The notes under the pieces are model-generated. The model made no database searches. It had not been told where the DNA came from and worked only from the letters and a program-made list of their open reading frames with translations. Below, piece by piece: positions 35,593-44,365 of a stretch of 64,000 nt of DNA. The number at the start of each line of letters is the position of its first letter. Position 1 is the stretch's first letter. The stretch comes from JADLCB01 sp964398315 (GTDB lineage Bacteria > Planctomycetota > Phycisphaerae > Tepidisphaerales > Tepidisphaeraceae). The stretch is taken from positions 36,770-100,769 of the forward strand of contig CAYNMV010000009.1 in the NCBI GenBank assembly GCA_964398315.1, read 5' to 3'. The position numbers and the translations under genes were made by a program.

Positions 35593-37131
35593 TTACGGCT
35601 CGTCCTGCGGCGGTGTGATGTGGGTAGGCTGCTTTGGCTCCAGCACCGGCAGTGACACATCCTTGCCAATCGAGGCTTCGTATGCTGCCTTTCGCTGGGC
35701 AGGGGTGAGCTGGGGCTCGGCAGGGGAGGCGGGCGCTGTTGCCGACCCGGCGGCGGCGCGTTTTCGACGTGCCCGCGGCGGGCGGCGGCCCTGCCTGACC
35801 TCCTCCTCGAGCTGGCTCTTTCGACGCAGGATGTGGTGATAGTGCTGGGCAAAGCGATGGGCCTCATCGCGAATGTACTGCAGCAGCCGCAGCCCTGCGT
35901 GGTTCCGCGCCAGGCGGACCGGCTCGGATTTGGCCTGCGTGTAGACCAGTTCTTCCTTCTTGGCCAGGCTGATGACCATGGGCGGCTTGAGATTCATCGA
36001 CTTAAATACATCCATCGCCGCATGCAACTGCCCCAGCCCGCCGTCGATCAGGATCACATCGGGATACAGCTCATTGCCTTCAGCCGCCTCGCGGTAGCGC
36101 CGGGAGACAACCTCCTGGATCGACAGGTAATCGTTGTTTCCCTGGCCGTGCCGAATCTTGTACCGGCGGTAGCCATCCTTGAACGGCACCCCGTCGATGA
36201 AGCAGACTTTCGATCCCACCATCTCGCCACCCTGCAGGTGAGCGATGTCGATCCCTTCGATGATCCGCGGCGGCTCAGCCAGGCCAAGGACATCCTGGAG
36301 CTTGCGCACCCCTTCCTGTGGGTTGCTGACAAATGCCTCCGGCTGCCAGAATTCGGCCTCTCCCTTGCCCGCCCGCGCGCTCAGGCCGCGCAAGGCCCTG
36401 ATTTCATCGCGCAGCCGGGCGGCCCGCTCGAAATCCATCGCCTTTGAAGCCTCGAGCATCTCCCTTTCCATCTCGGCCAGGGTGGATTCCTTGTTCCCAT
36501 CCAGGAAACGGATCAGGCGGAAGATGTCTTCGCGGTAGGTTTTCCGGTCGATCTTGGCCGCACAGGGGGCGGTGCACTGCTTGATGGGGTACAGCAGGCA
36601 GGGGCGGAAGAAACGCCGTTTGTCATCACTCTCGTGGATGTCCAGGTAGCAGGTGCGGAACTTGAATGCCTTCTGGAGCAGGGTAACGGCCTCTTTCAGC
36701 GCATAAACGCTGGTGAACGGCCCATAGAGCCTGGTGCCGTTGCGGCGCGGCTCGCGGGTGATGTAGACCCCCGGAAACTCCTCATCCGTGGTGATCATGA
36801 GGTAAGGGAACGTCTTGTCATCGAGCAGACGGGCATTGTAGCGCGGCTGGATATCCTTGATCAGCCGGTTTTCGGCCAGCAGTGCTTCGACTTCCGAATC
36901 GGTCTGGAGGATGTCAAAGTCAACCACGTGATCCAGCAGCCCGGCCTTCTTGTGCTCCAGCTTGGTCGAGGCCTGGAAATAAGAGGCGACCCGGTCACGC
37001 AGGCTGGCGCTCTTGCCGACGTAGATCACACGCCCCTTGTCATCCTTCATGAGATAGACCCCAGGCGCCTTGGGCAGGCCCCGGGCTTTCTCGGCGAGTC
37101 TCTGGATGCGGGTGGCGCGGTCTTCCATCAC
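35593..37131 (-). CDS. uvrC: Excinuclease ABC subunit C, short form
   Basis: 512 aa, while most UvrC proteins are about 600. GIY-YIG nuclease: GVYLMKDDKGRVIYVGKSASL (in part, ~24-43). Fe-S-type cysteine set: CLLYPIKQCTAPC. UVR helix pair: EREMLEASKAMDFERAARLRDE (in part). RNase H-like second nuclease: Asp in GIDIAHLQG, Asp in VILIDGGLGQLH, His in RDEAHRFA, all present. The protein then ends in a Lys/Ala/Pro-rich tail without the usual helix-hairpin-helix pair. Both incisions of nucleotide excision repair should be possible, with altered DNA binding. Confidence 0.9.
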   Translation of the reverse strand: MMEDRATRIQRLAEKARGLPKAPGVYLMKDDKGRVIYVGKSASLRDRVASYFQASTKLEHKKAGLLDHVVDFDILQTDSEVEALLAENRLIKDIQPRYNARLLDDKTFPYLMITTDEEFPGVYITREPRRNGTRLYGPFTSVYALKEAVTLLQKAFKFRTCYLDIHESDDKRRFFRPCLLYPIKQCTAPCAAKIDRKTYREDIFRLIRFLDGNKESTLAEMEREMLEASKAMDFERAARLRDEIRALRGLSARAGKGEAEFWQPEAFVSNPQEGVRKLQDVLGLAEPPRIIEGIDIAHLQGGEMVGSKVCFIDGVPFKDGYRRYKIRHGQGNNDYLSIQEVVSRRYREAAEGNELYPDVILIDGGLGQLHAAMDVFKSMNLKPPMVISLAKKEELVYTQAKSEPVRLARNHAGLRLLQYIRDEAHRFAQHYHHILRRKSQLEEEVRQGRRPPRARRKRAAAGSATAPASPAEPQLTPAQRKAAYEASIGKDVSLPVLEPKQPTHITPPQDEP

Positions 37132-37257
37132 GGAGGAGAGTCATACGTCCGATCTCCTCCCATTGTTGGCCTGCGGCCGCCGGATTTCAAAACCGGTCGA
37201 TGGGTTTCCCGCCCGGGTGGTAAGCAAGGATTTGCCACCAGAAGGCGCTGGAAAGCG

Positions 37258-38064
37258 TCAGAGTTCTGTTCCCACCGGGTTAGAGGTGGTCAGATTGTTA
37301 TCCACCCGGATTACGCCCGGCAGGCTTTGGATACGGTTGATGATGCGGGCCTGCTCATCGATGGGCAGCGAGCCGGACAGATTGACCAGCCCCGACCTGG
37401 ACGTGACGTACACATCCATCGGCCGGGTGCAGAGCGTGGCAATTTCCTGGCGGACCCGTGCGGCCAACTCCTCATCGCTGCCAGCAGGGGCCTCAAAATG
37501 CGGCCCACTCTGCCCGCGCAGATGATCTGAGGCGGCCAGACCAGTCAGCCCTTCGGCTCGTCCCGGCATGTCGCCAACGTGCCCGGTGGCATGCCCCGAT
37601 CGCCCCAGCGGGTTCTGCAAATACCCTCGTGCCTGGTGCGCCATCCGCCGGGATCGGCTCTTAATGAGGCTTCGACGTACCTGACCCTGGGCCGGATCGA
37701 GCAGGAACATGATGCCGGCTCCCAGTGCCGCGGCACCGAGCGCTGCCCCAACCCAGCCCAGCCCCGCGCTCCAGTCCGTCCGCTGTTTGCGTCGGCTATA
37801 GCCCAGATGTCGCACCTGTTCGATCAGGTCACTCTCGCGTAGATCCTGGTACTTGGCGGCAATGTCCGCTCGGGCATGCCGGACCGAGTCTGCGGTAGCC
37901 TCCCATGCCGCACTGGCTGCCGCCCCGGTCGTGGCCAGCCCCTGGAGGGCCTGCTCCTTGATAGCCGCCCGCCGTTTGTCGCCCGCCTCCGGGTCCAGCA
38001 CATACATCGCCGCCGCCCCAATGCCAGCGCCAAACAGGATTTCCATCCAATCACGCGGTTTCAT
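37258..38064 (-). CDS. BON domain protein with duplicated membrane motif
   Basis: 268 aa. Two copies of a glycine-rich hydrophobic segment ending in a DPxxGxxRR motif: MYVLDPEAGDKRRAAIK (~20-36) and IMFLLDPAQGQVRRSLIK (~117-134). Between them is a helical stretch. Residues ~190-260 form a BON domain (ARVRQEIATLCTRPMDVYV, LVNLSGSLPIDEQARIINRI, LPGVIRVDNNL), a fold used for phospholipid or envelope binding. Probably a membrane-stability protein. Single gene, divergent from glnS. Confidence 0.75.
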   Translation of the reverse strand: MKPRDWMEILFGAGIGAAAMYVLDPEAGDKRRAAIKEQALQGLATTGAAASAAWEATADSVRHARADIAAKYQDLRESDLIEQVRHLGYSRRKQRTDWSAGLGWVGAALGAAALGAGIMFLLDPAQGQVRRSLIKSRSRRMAHQARGYLQNPLGRSGHATGHVGDMPGRAEGLTGLAASDHLRGQSGPHFEAPAGSDEELAARVRQEIATLCTRPMDVYVTSRSGLVNLSGSLPIDEQARIINRIQSLPGVIRVDNNLTTSNPVGTEL

Positions 38065-38329
38065 GCTGTTCTCCTTTTGCTGTCTGGTCGCCGGCCACCG
38101 CCATCTGACGCGCCGCAGTGCGACCCTCTACACCATCCAGTGCAATTCGAGTGCCAAGCCGGGCGGGTCCGGCGGACTCTTGCAGATTGGCGGAAGGGGA
38201 GAGAGGGGATGTGGGCTATGAGCAAGTTCGATTTCGGCAGGGCACAGGGCTGGTCCGGGCATGATCATCTGGCATCCGGCGGACGTTCGTTTAAGATGCC
38301 TCCCTTCACCCGTGAAGGAAGCTAGTGCG

Positions 38330-40129
38330 ATGCCGAACGTGGACCCAACCAAACCGCCCGCAACTCCCGCAAACGCTGATGCCACGCGCTCGGCCGGCCA
38401 GGCGTCTGGACCGGCTGGGGCCGAGGGTGCGACTCAGCCACTCGATTTCATCCGCCAGATCGTGGCCGATCATCAGAAGCAGGGGGCCTATGGCGGGAAG
38501 GTTGTGACGCGCTTTCCCCCCGAGCCCAATGGCTATCTGCACATCGGTCATGCCAAGAGCATCTGTCTGAACTTCGGGATCGCCCAGGAGTTCGGCGGCC
38601 GCTGCCATCTGCGGATGGATGACACCAACCCCACCAAAGAAGAACGCGAGTACATCGAGTCGATCAAGGCGGATGTGCGATGGCTCGGCTTTGACTGGGG
38701 TGAGCATTACTATCACGCCAGCGATTATTTCGAGCAGCTCTATGAATGGGCGGTGCTGTTGATCAAGGCCGGCAAGGCGTATGTGGATGATCAGACGCCC
38801 GAGCAGATCCGCGCCAACCGCGGCACCCTCACCGAGCCGGGTATCGACAGCCCGTACCGCAATCGCACGCCTGAGGAGAATCTCGACCTGTTCGAGCGCA
38901 TGCGCAAGGGTGAGTTCCCCGATGGTTCCAAGGTGCTGCGTGCGAAGATCGACATGGCCTCGCCCAACCTGAACCTGCGCGATCCGGTCATGTACCGCAT
39001 CCTGCATGCCCCGCATCCGCACGCGGGGGACAAGTGGTGCATCTACCCGATGTACGACTGGGCGCATGGCCAGAGCGACTGGATCGAGGGGATCACCCAC
39101 TCGATCTGCACGCTGGAATTCGAGAACCATCGACCGCTGTACGATTGGTTTATCGATAACCTCATCGCAGCGGGCGCAGCCCCGCCCGGAGTGTCGGAAC
39201 GTCCCCGGCAGTACGAGTTCGCCCGACTGGAGCTGACTTACACGCTGCTCAGCAAGCGCAAGCTGCTGGAACTGGTCAAGAGCGGCACCGTGCGCGGCTG
39301 GGATGATCCGCGCATGCCCACCCTCTCCGGCTACCGCCGCAAGGGATACACCCCGGAGGCGATCCGCAACTTCGCGCGCGAAGTTGGAGTGGGAAAGTTT
39401 AATGCGATCATCGATATCGGCCGGCTGGAAAACGCCCTGCGCGCAGACCTGAACCAGCGGGCGCTGCGGCGGATGGCGGTGCTGAAGCCGGTCAAGGTGA
39501 TCATCGACAACTATCCCGAGGGCCAGGTTGAACAGATGGAGGCGGTGAACAATCCCGAAGACCCATCTGCCGGCACGCGCACCGTGCCGTTCTCGCGGGA
39601 GTTGTATATTGAGGCAGAGGATTTCGCCGAAGTCCCGCCCCCCAAGTTCTTCCGCCTGGCGCCCGGCCGCGAAGTGCGCCTGCGCTATGCGTACTGGGTC
39701 AAGTGCACACACGTCGAGAAGGATGCCGACGGGAATGTGCTGGCGGTCCACTGCACCTATGATCCGGCCACCCGCGGCGGCAACAATCCACCCGATGGCC
39801 GGAAGGTCAAGGGGACGATTCACTGGGTCAGCGCGCCGCACGCAGTCGAGGCCGAGGTGCGGCTGTATGAACATCTGTTCAAGACGCCGGATCCGAGCGA
39901 TGTGCCCGAGGGGCAGGACTGGCGGGTGAATCTCAACGAGAATTCTGAGATCGTGATACCGGATGCCAGGATCGAACCCGCGCTGAAGGATGCGCCAGTT
40001 GGCAGCAGCTATCAGTTCGAACGCCTCGGCTACTTCTGTGTTGACCCGGACAGCCAACCCGGCCGGCCGGTCTTCAATCGCAGCGTTTCGCTTAAGGATT
40101 CGTGGGCCAGGGAGCAGAAGAAGAAATGA
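38330..40129 (+). CDS. glnS: Glutaminyl-tRNA synthetase
   Basis: 599 aa. Class I HIGH motif in FPPEPNGYLHIGHAKS (~64-79), and SKRKL supplies the KMSKS-type loop (~307). RMDDTNPTKEEREYI and QYEFARLELTYTLLSKRKL (in part) match bacterial GlnRS. An N-terminal extension of about 35 Pro/Ala-rich residues precedes the catalytic core. ATG 38330 follows GGAAGC; the upstream in-frame ATG at 38261 has no site. It charges tRNAGln directly, so the Gat amidotransferase route is not essential for Gln here. Confidence 0.93.
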   Translation: MPNVDPTKPPATPANADATRSAGQASGPAGAEGATQPLDFIRQIVADHQKQGAYGGKVVTRFPPEPNGYLHIGHAKSICLNFGIAQEFGGRCHLRMDDTNPTKEEREYIESIKADVRWLGFDWGEHYYHASDYFEQLYEWAVLLIKAGKAYVDDQTPEQIRANRGTLTEPGIDSPYRNRTPEENLDLFERMRKGEFPDGSKVLRAKIDMASPNLNLRDPVMYRILHAPHPHAGDKWCIYPMYDWAHGQSDWIEGITHSICTLEFENHRPLYDWFIDNLIAAGAAPPGVSERPRQYEFARLELTYTLLSKRKLLELVKSGTVRGWDDPRMPTLSGYRRKGYTPEAIRNFAREVGVGKFNAIIDIGRLENALRADLNQRALRRMAVLKPVKVIIDNYPEGQVEQMEAVNNPEDPSAGTRTVPFSRELYIEAEDFAEVPPPKFFRLAPGREVRLRYAYWVKCTHVEKDADGNVLAVHCTYDPATRGGNNPPDGRKVKGTIHWVSAPHAVEAEVRLYEHLFKTPDPSDVPEGQDWRVNLNENSEIVIPDARIEPALKDAPVGSSYQFERLGYFCVDPDSQPGRPVFNRSVSLKDSWAREQKKK

Positions 40130-40196
40130 ACCGGGACAGCCAAACGCCCGGGCGCCTTCATCCCTGCCTCGCCGCATCGTGGGAACCGAAGCGCAC

Positions 40197-41936
40197 ATGA
40201 CCCGGGAGCCTGCCCCTGCACAGCGCCCGGCAGGGCCGATGCCGCGCAGACGGGAACTGTGGCTGGCCGTCGGCCTGGCGCTGATGGTGCTGCTGGGGCG
40301 CACGCTGCTGATCGCGCTGGCACACAGCGAATCGTTCGATGACCAGTATCACCTGGCCAGAGGCCTGGCGACGCTGGAGCGCTACGATCTGGACACAGCG
40401 CGCAATGATCCGCCCCTGGGCGAGGCCCTGCTGGCACTGCCGATGTGGCTCACCGGACCGGCCCGGACGGCGGAGGATCCGTGGGACCGGGCCGCGGAAC
40501 CCAGGCAGGTTTGGCTGCGGCCGCTGCACCATCATCGGCTTTCGCCTGACACGCTCCTGATCCTCACCAATGCCTGGAAGGCCCTGCTGACCGTGCCGCT
40601 GGCGGCGGTGGTGTTCATCTGGGTGCACCGGCTCTATGGCCGTCCCAGTGCCTGGCTGGCGCTGGGACTGCTGCTGGTCGAGCCTACCTTTGCCGCCCAC
40701 ACCGCGACGGTGGGCCTTGATGTGCCGGGAGTGGCAGGAATCGTACTGGCCTGCTATTTGACCTGGCAGTATCTGGCAGTGCCCACGCGCGGCCGGCTTG
40801 TGGCAGCCGGGGTGGCCACGATCGTCGCCATGCTTATCAAGCACACGGCGATCATCCTGCCGGGCATCCTGTTTCTTTACGCACTGATGGCACCCCGTCC
40901 GGGCCGGGACAGCGGCGATGGGCACATGGCTGTGCCTGGTCTGCGCGGCCGATTCAATCGCTGGGCGGCCGTGATGCTCGTGGCGCTGGCCGGTCTCTGG
41001 CCGCTTACCTTTTTCGATGTCTCACCGCCCGACCACAGTGGCCGGCAGCTGAGTGCAACCTATACAGAGCGCTGGTCATTGGTGGCGGATGTCATCAATC
41101 CGCTGGCGCAAGTTCCGTTGCCGGCGGGGGTCTACCTCGGCTCGATCATGGAAGCCATCTCGCACGGCCGGGAAGGGCACCACAGCTTCTTTAACGGTGA
41201 ATACCGCTATTACGGGTGGTGGTATTACTTTCCGGTCCTCATGACTTACAAGGTACCGCTGGGGATTGGGGTGGTGCTCGCCCTGGGCCTGCTGTCGCTG
41301 GCCTGGCACCCGCCGCGATGGGATGAATGGCCTCTGGTCATCGGGCTGGCCGGCTGGGCCGCCTTCATCATCGGCTCCGGCATCTGCATCGGGTTTCGAC
41401 ACTTCCTGCCGGTATATATCTTCATGCTGATGCTGGCGGCCCGCACGGTGGCCGGATCGGTCCCGCGCTGGGCGACTATCCTCGCATGGACCGGCGTCGC
41501 GGCAGCCGCAGCGCATGCGCTGTCCTATCATCCAGACTATCATGCATACCTGAACTGGCCGCGGGCGACACCATTCAGAAATATCAGCTACAGCAATCTC
41601 GATTGGGGCCAGTCGCTCAAGCAGGTTCGCCGGTGGCTGGATGCGCATCAGCCGCAGCGCCCGGTCTATCTGGCCAACTTCCTGCCGCATGAGTACGACC
41701 TGGAAGGACGGGTCATCCCGCTGCCGCTGTTTGGCGCAGATCCGCTGCCCGATCATGGCCTGCTGATCCTCAGCCCGGCGCTGCTCAATCTCGACCTGCG
41801 CTACGTGCCACTGATGGAGGTGGAGCCCATTGCCATCATTGGCCACACGATGCGCGTCTACGACCTGGACCGGCTGCCACCGGATGTGTGGCCCGGTGGG
41901 GCGGATCGCGGCGGGGCGGATCAGCCCGCCAACTGA
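40197..41936 (+). CDS. GT39/ArnT-like membrane glycosyltransferase
   Basis: 579 aa. Residues ~20-45 form the first transmembrane helix. A large external loop follows, beginning SFDDQYHLARGLATL, whose Asp-Asp is the catalytic acidic pair of PMT/ArnT enzymes, and continuing NDPPLGEALLALP. About ten further hydrophobic segments are spread to residue ~450. The C-terminal ~130 residues are hydrophilic (WGQSLKQVRRWLDAHQPQRP). Members transfer a sugar from a polyprenyl phosphate to protein or lipid outside the cytoplasm. It lies 67 bases after glnS and 9 bases before bioB. Start ATG 40197 is supported by the first helix but lacks a strong ribosome site. Confidence 0.8.
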   Translation: MTREPAPAQRPAGPMPRRRELWLAVGLALMVLLGRTLLIALAHSESFDDQYHLARGLATLERYDLDTARNDPPLGEALLALPMWLTGPARTAEDPWDRAAEPRQVWLRPLHHHRLSPDTLLILTNAWKALLTVPLAAVVFIWVHRLYGRPSAWLALGLLLVEPTFAAHTATVGLDVPGVAGIVLACYLTWQYLAVPTRGRLVAAGVATIVAMLIKHTAIILPGILFLYALMAPRPGRDSGDGHMAVPGLRGRFNRWAAVMLVALAGLWPLTFFDVSPPDHSGRQLSATYTERWSLVADVINPLAQVPLPAGVYLGSIMEAISHGREGHHSFFNGEYRYYGWWYYFPVLMTYKVPLGIGVVLALGLLSLAWHPPRWDEWPLVIGLAGWAAFIIGSGICIGFRHFLPVYIFMLMLAARTVAGSVPRWATILAWTGVAAAAAHALSYHPDYHAYLNWPRATPFRNISYSNLDWGQSLKQVRRWLDAHQPQRPVYLANFLPHEYDLEGRVIPLPLFGADPLPDHGLLILSPALLNLDLRYVPLMEVEPIAIIGHTMRVYDLDRLPPDVWPGGADRGGADQPAN

Positions 41937-41945
41937 CGGGGGACC

Positions 41946-43085
41946 ATGGTGGATTCCCGGGGCGGATTGCCCTATCTTCTTGCTCCGCGCCGCGGGTTGT
42001 TGCCGCGGGCTTACATCGCACGCACGCAATCTTTCGCCATGCCCGATATCCGCCACGACTGGACGACCGATGAGATCCGCGCGATTCATGACACACCGCT
42101 GATGGAGCTGGTCCACCGGGCGGCGGTGCTCCATCGGCAGTATCACGATCCGGCCGAGGTGCAGGTCTGCCGGTTGATCTCCATCAAGACCGGGGCCTGC
42201 CCGGAGGACTGCGCCTACTGCGCGCAGTCGGCCCGCTACAAAACCCCGGTTGAAGCCCAGCCGCTCATGGACAATGCCGAGGTGATGGAACTGGCCCGAC
42301 GTGCCAAGGAAGCCGGGGTCACACGCATCTGCATGGGGGCAGCCTGGCGCGAAGTGAAGGATGGCAAGCAGTTCGACCGCGTGCTGGAGATGGTCAAGGA
42401 TGTGACCGGCCTGGGGCTGGAGGTTTGCTGCACGCTGGGGATGCTTGATGAAAGCCAGGCCCGCCGGCTCGAAGAGGCCGGGCTGTATGCCTACAACCAC
42501 AACATCGACACCTCGAAAGAGCACTATGAGATGATCATCACGACGCGGACCTTCCAGGACCGCATCGACACGCTCAATGAGGTGCGCAAGACCAATGTTA
42601 CCCTCTGCACCGGCGGGATCATCGGCCTGGGTGAGAGCATTGCCGACCGCGTCTCGATGCTGCATACGCTGGCGACCATGAACCCGCACCCTGAGAGCGT
42701 GCCGATCAACGTGCTGGCCCAGGTGGCCGGCACGCCGCTGGCCGACAATCCGGATGTCCCGTGGGATCAGCTCGTGCGCATGGTCGCCACGGCACGCGTT
42801 GTGATGCCGAGGACAATCGTGCGCCTCAGCGCCGGCCGGGCGAAGCTGAGCGAGGCCGAGCAGGCGATGTGCTTCATGGCCGGTGCCAACTCCATCTTCT
42901 CCAGCGAGCAGCGCATCATGCTGACCCGGGCCGCACCGTCGCCGGCCTACGATGAGGACAAGGCCTTGCTGCACAAGCTCGGCCTGCGCATCCGGCCGCC
43001 GTTTAAGGATGGGCACCCGGCGGGGCAGTGCGCAGCGGAGCCTGTACCGGCAGTGGAGGAGCAGCCGGCGTGCGCCAAGTGCTGA
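41946..43085 (+). CDS. bioB: Biotin synthase
   Basis: 379 aa. Radical-SAM cluster motif CPEDCAYCAQS (CxxxCxxC), then YNHNIDTS, the TxNHNLD-type segment, and CTGGIIGLGE for SAM and cluster binding. It inserts sulfur into dethiobiotin. The extra [2Fe-2S] ligands fit CCTLGM and the Arg of IVRLSAGR. GGGGGA four bases before ATG 41946 supports that start and adds about 31 residues; the family-like start is ATG 42039 (MPDIRHDW) without a ribosome site. Tightly spaced with GT39 before and a ketosynthase after. No other bio genes here. Confidence 0.92.
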   Translation: MVDSRGGLPYLLAPRRGLLPRAYIARTQSFAMPDIRHDWTTDEIRAIHDTPLMELVHRAAVLHRQYHDPAEVQVCRLISIKTGACPEDCAYCAQSARYKTPVEAQPLMDNAEVMELARRAKEAGVTRICMGAAWREVKDGKQFDRVLEMVKDVTGLGLEVCCTLGMLDESQARRLEEAGLYAYNHNIDTSKEHYEMIITTRTFQDRIDTLNEVRKTNVTLCTGGIIGLGESIADRVSMLHTLATMNPHPESVPINVLAQVAGTPLADNPDVPWDQLVRMVATARVVMPRTIVRLSAGRAKLSEAEQAMCFMAGANSIFSSEQRIMLTRAAPSPAYDEDKALLHKLGLRIRPPFKDGHPAGQCAAEPVPAVEEQPACAKC

Positions 43086-43095
43086 GGCGAGCGGG

Positions 43096-44319
43096 ATGAG
43101 CGAGCGCGATGAGGCAGTTATCATCCGCGGCCTCGGGTTGATCACCCCGCTGGCGCAGGGCGTCAGCGCCAACTGGGAAGCGCTGCTGGCAGGGCAGTCC
43201 ATCGGTTGCCAGGGGCGGATCGGTTTTCCTATCCCGTCCCAAGCCCCTGATCGCGTCACCGCACTGGCGCAAATCGCTGCCCAGGAAGCGCTACAGCAGG
43301 CGCAGTGGTCCTCGCGCGTGCAGCATGAGCACGCGGATCAGCGAATGGCCGTGATCATCGGCACCAGCAAGGGGCCGATCGATACCTGGCTGGAAGCCCA
43401 TACCCGACACCTGACCGCCCCGCCTTCAACGTCCGATAATCCCGAAGGGCGTTCGCGTGCGACGCGGTCCAGTCCTTCCGCAAGCTTCAGCACATCGCCC
43501 ACAGGCCATTCGCAGGCCAGTCTTGATGTGCCCGGCCTGCACCGCATCGGTGAAATGCTGGATCGCACGCTCAAACTGCCTGCCGGGCCGCGGCTGACTG
43601 TCTCGGCGGCCTGCGCAAGTGGTCTGGTGGCCCTGATTCGCGCGGTGATGATGCTGAAGGATGGCTCGGCCGACCGTGTTTTGGTCGTCGCCGCGGAATC
43701 ATCGCTGCATCCCGTTTTCACGGCCAGTTTCAAGCGCCTGGGCGTGTTGGCGCCGGATGATGAGCCGATCCGGCCGCTGGATGAGTATCGCCGCGGATTT
43801 CGCATCAGCGAGGCGGCGGCGGCGATCTGCCTGGAAGCCGGCAGGCCGCGGACTGGCGATATCCTGATTGATCGGTACGCACTGGGCGGCGATGCCCATC
43901 ATCTGACCGGCGTCGATCCGGCCGGCCGAACGCTGAACGCCTGCCTGAGCCGCGCAATCGGTAACCATCCGGTTGACCTGGTCCATGCCCACGCCACCGG
44001 CACGACTCTGAACGATCCGATCGAGCTGGCCGCGATTCAGCGATCGCTCAGCCCGTGGAAGGACAAGCGCCCAATCATCTATTCCCACAAGGCCGCACTT
44101 GGGCACAGCCTCGGTGCTGCGGGCCTGATCTCGGTTGTCCTGAACTGTCATATACATGTCCGCGATAGGGTGCCCGGCAACATCCACACCACAACGCCAT
44201 TGGCTTGCGAACGCCTGAGACTGTCCGCCGAACCACTGGATCAGCGCATCACGCGCAGCGTATCCGTTGCCGCCGGCTTCGGCGGCGCCACCGCAGCCGT
44301 ATCCCTGATTTCCGCCTGA
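43096..44319 (+). CDS. Beta-ketoacyl synthase (KAS I/II type)
   Basis: 407 aa. Catalytic triad intact: Cys173 in VSAACASG, His299 in HAHATGT and His337 in LGHSLGAAG. The chain is slightly compact and carries a Ser/Thr/Pro-rich insert near residues 112-145 (PSTSDNPEGRSRATRSSPS), unusual for FabF. It should condense malonyl-ACP with an acyl thioester. It starts 10 bases after bioB, so coexpression is likely. A dedicated role in supplying the pimeloyl precursor of biotin is possible but only suggested by position. Confidence 0.82.
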   Translation: MSERDEAVIIRGLGLITPLAQGVSANWEALLAGQSIGCQGRIGFPIPSQAPDRVTALAQIAAQEALQQAQWSSRVQHEHADQRMAVIIGTSKGPIDTWLEAHTRHLTAPPSTSDNPEGRSRATRSSPSASFSTSPTGHSQASLDVPGLHRIGEMLDRTLKLPAGPRLTVSAACASGLVALIRAVMMLKDGSADRVLVVAAESSLHPVFTASFKRLGVLAPDDEPIRPLDEYRRGFRISEAAAAICLEAGRPRTGDILIDRYALGGDAHHLTGVDPAGRTLNACLSRAIGNHPVDLVHAHATGTTLNDPIELAAIQRSLSPWKDKRPIIYSHKAALGHSLGAAGLISVVLNCHIHVRDRVPGNIHTTTPLACERLRLSAEPLDQRITRSVSVAAGFGGATAAVSLISA

Positions 44320-44365
44320 TTGCAGGATTTCCCGTCTGAATCCAGCTCCATGCGTCGGCCCCCGG

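Noticed and set aside
38306..40303. Long open frame antisense to glnS (665 codons)
   Set aside because: Antisense to a complete glutaminyl-tRNA synthetase; no motif and biased composition.
41076..43259. Very long open frame antisense to GT39 and bioB (727 codons)
   Set aside because: Fully antisense to two recognised genes, His/Arg/Gln-rich, no ribosome site; a by-product of high GC third positions.
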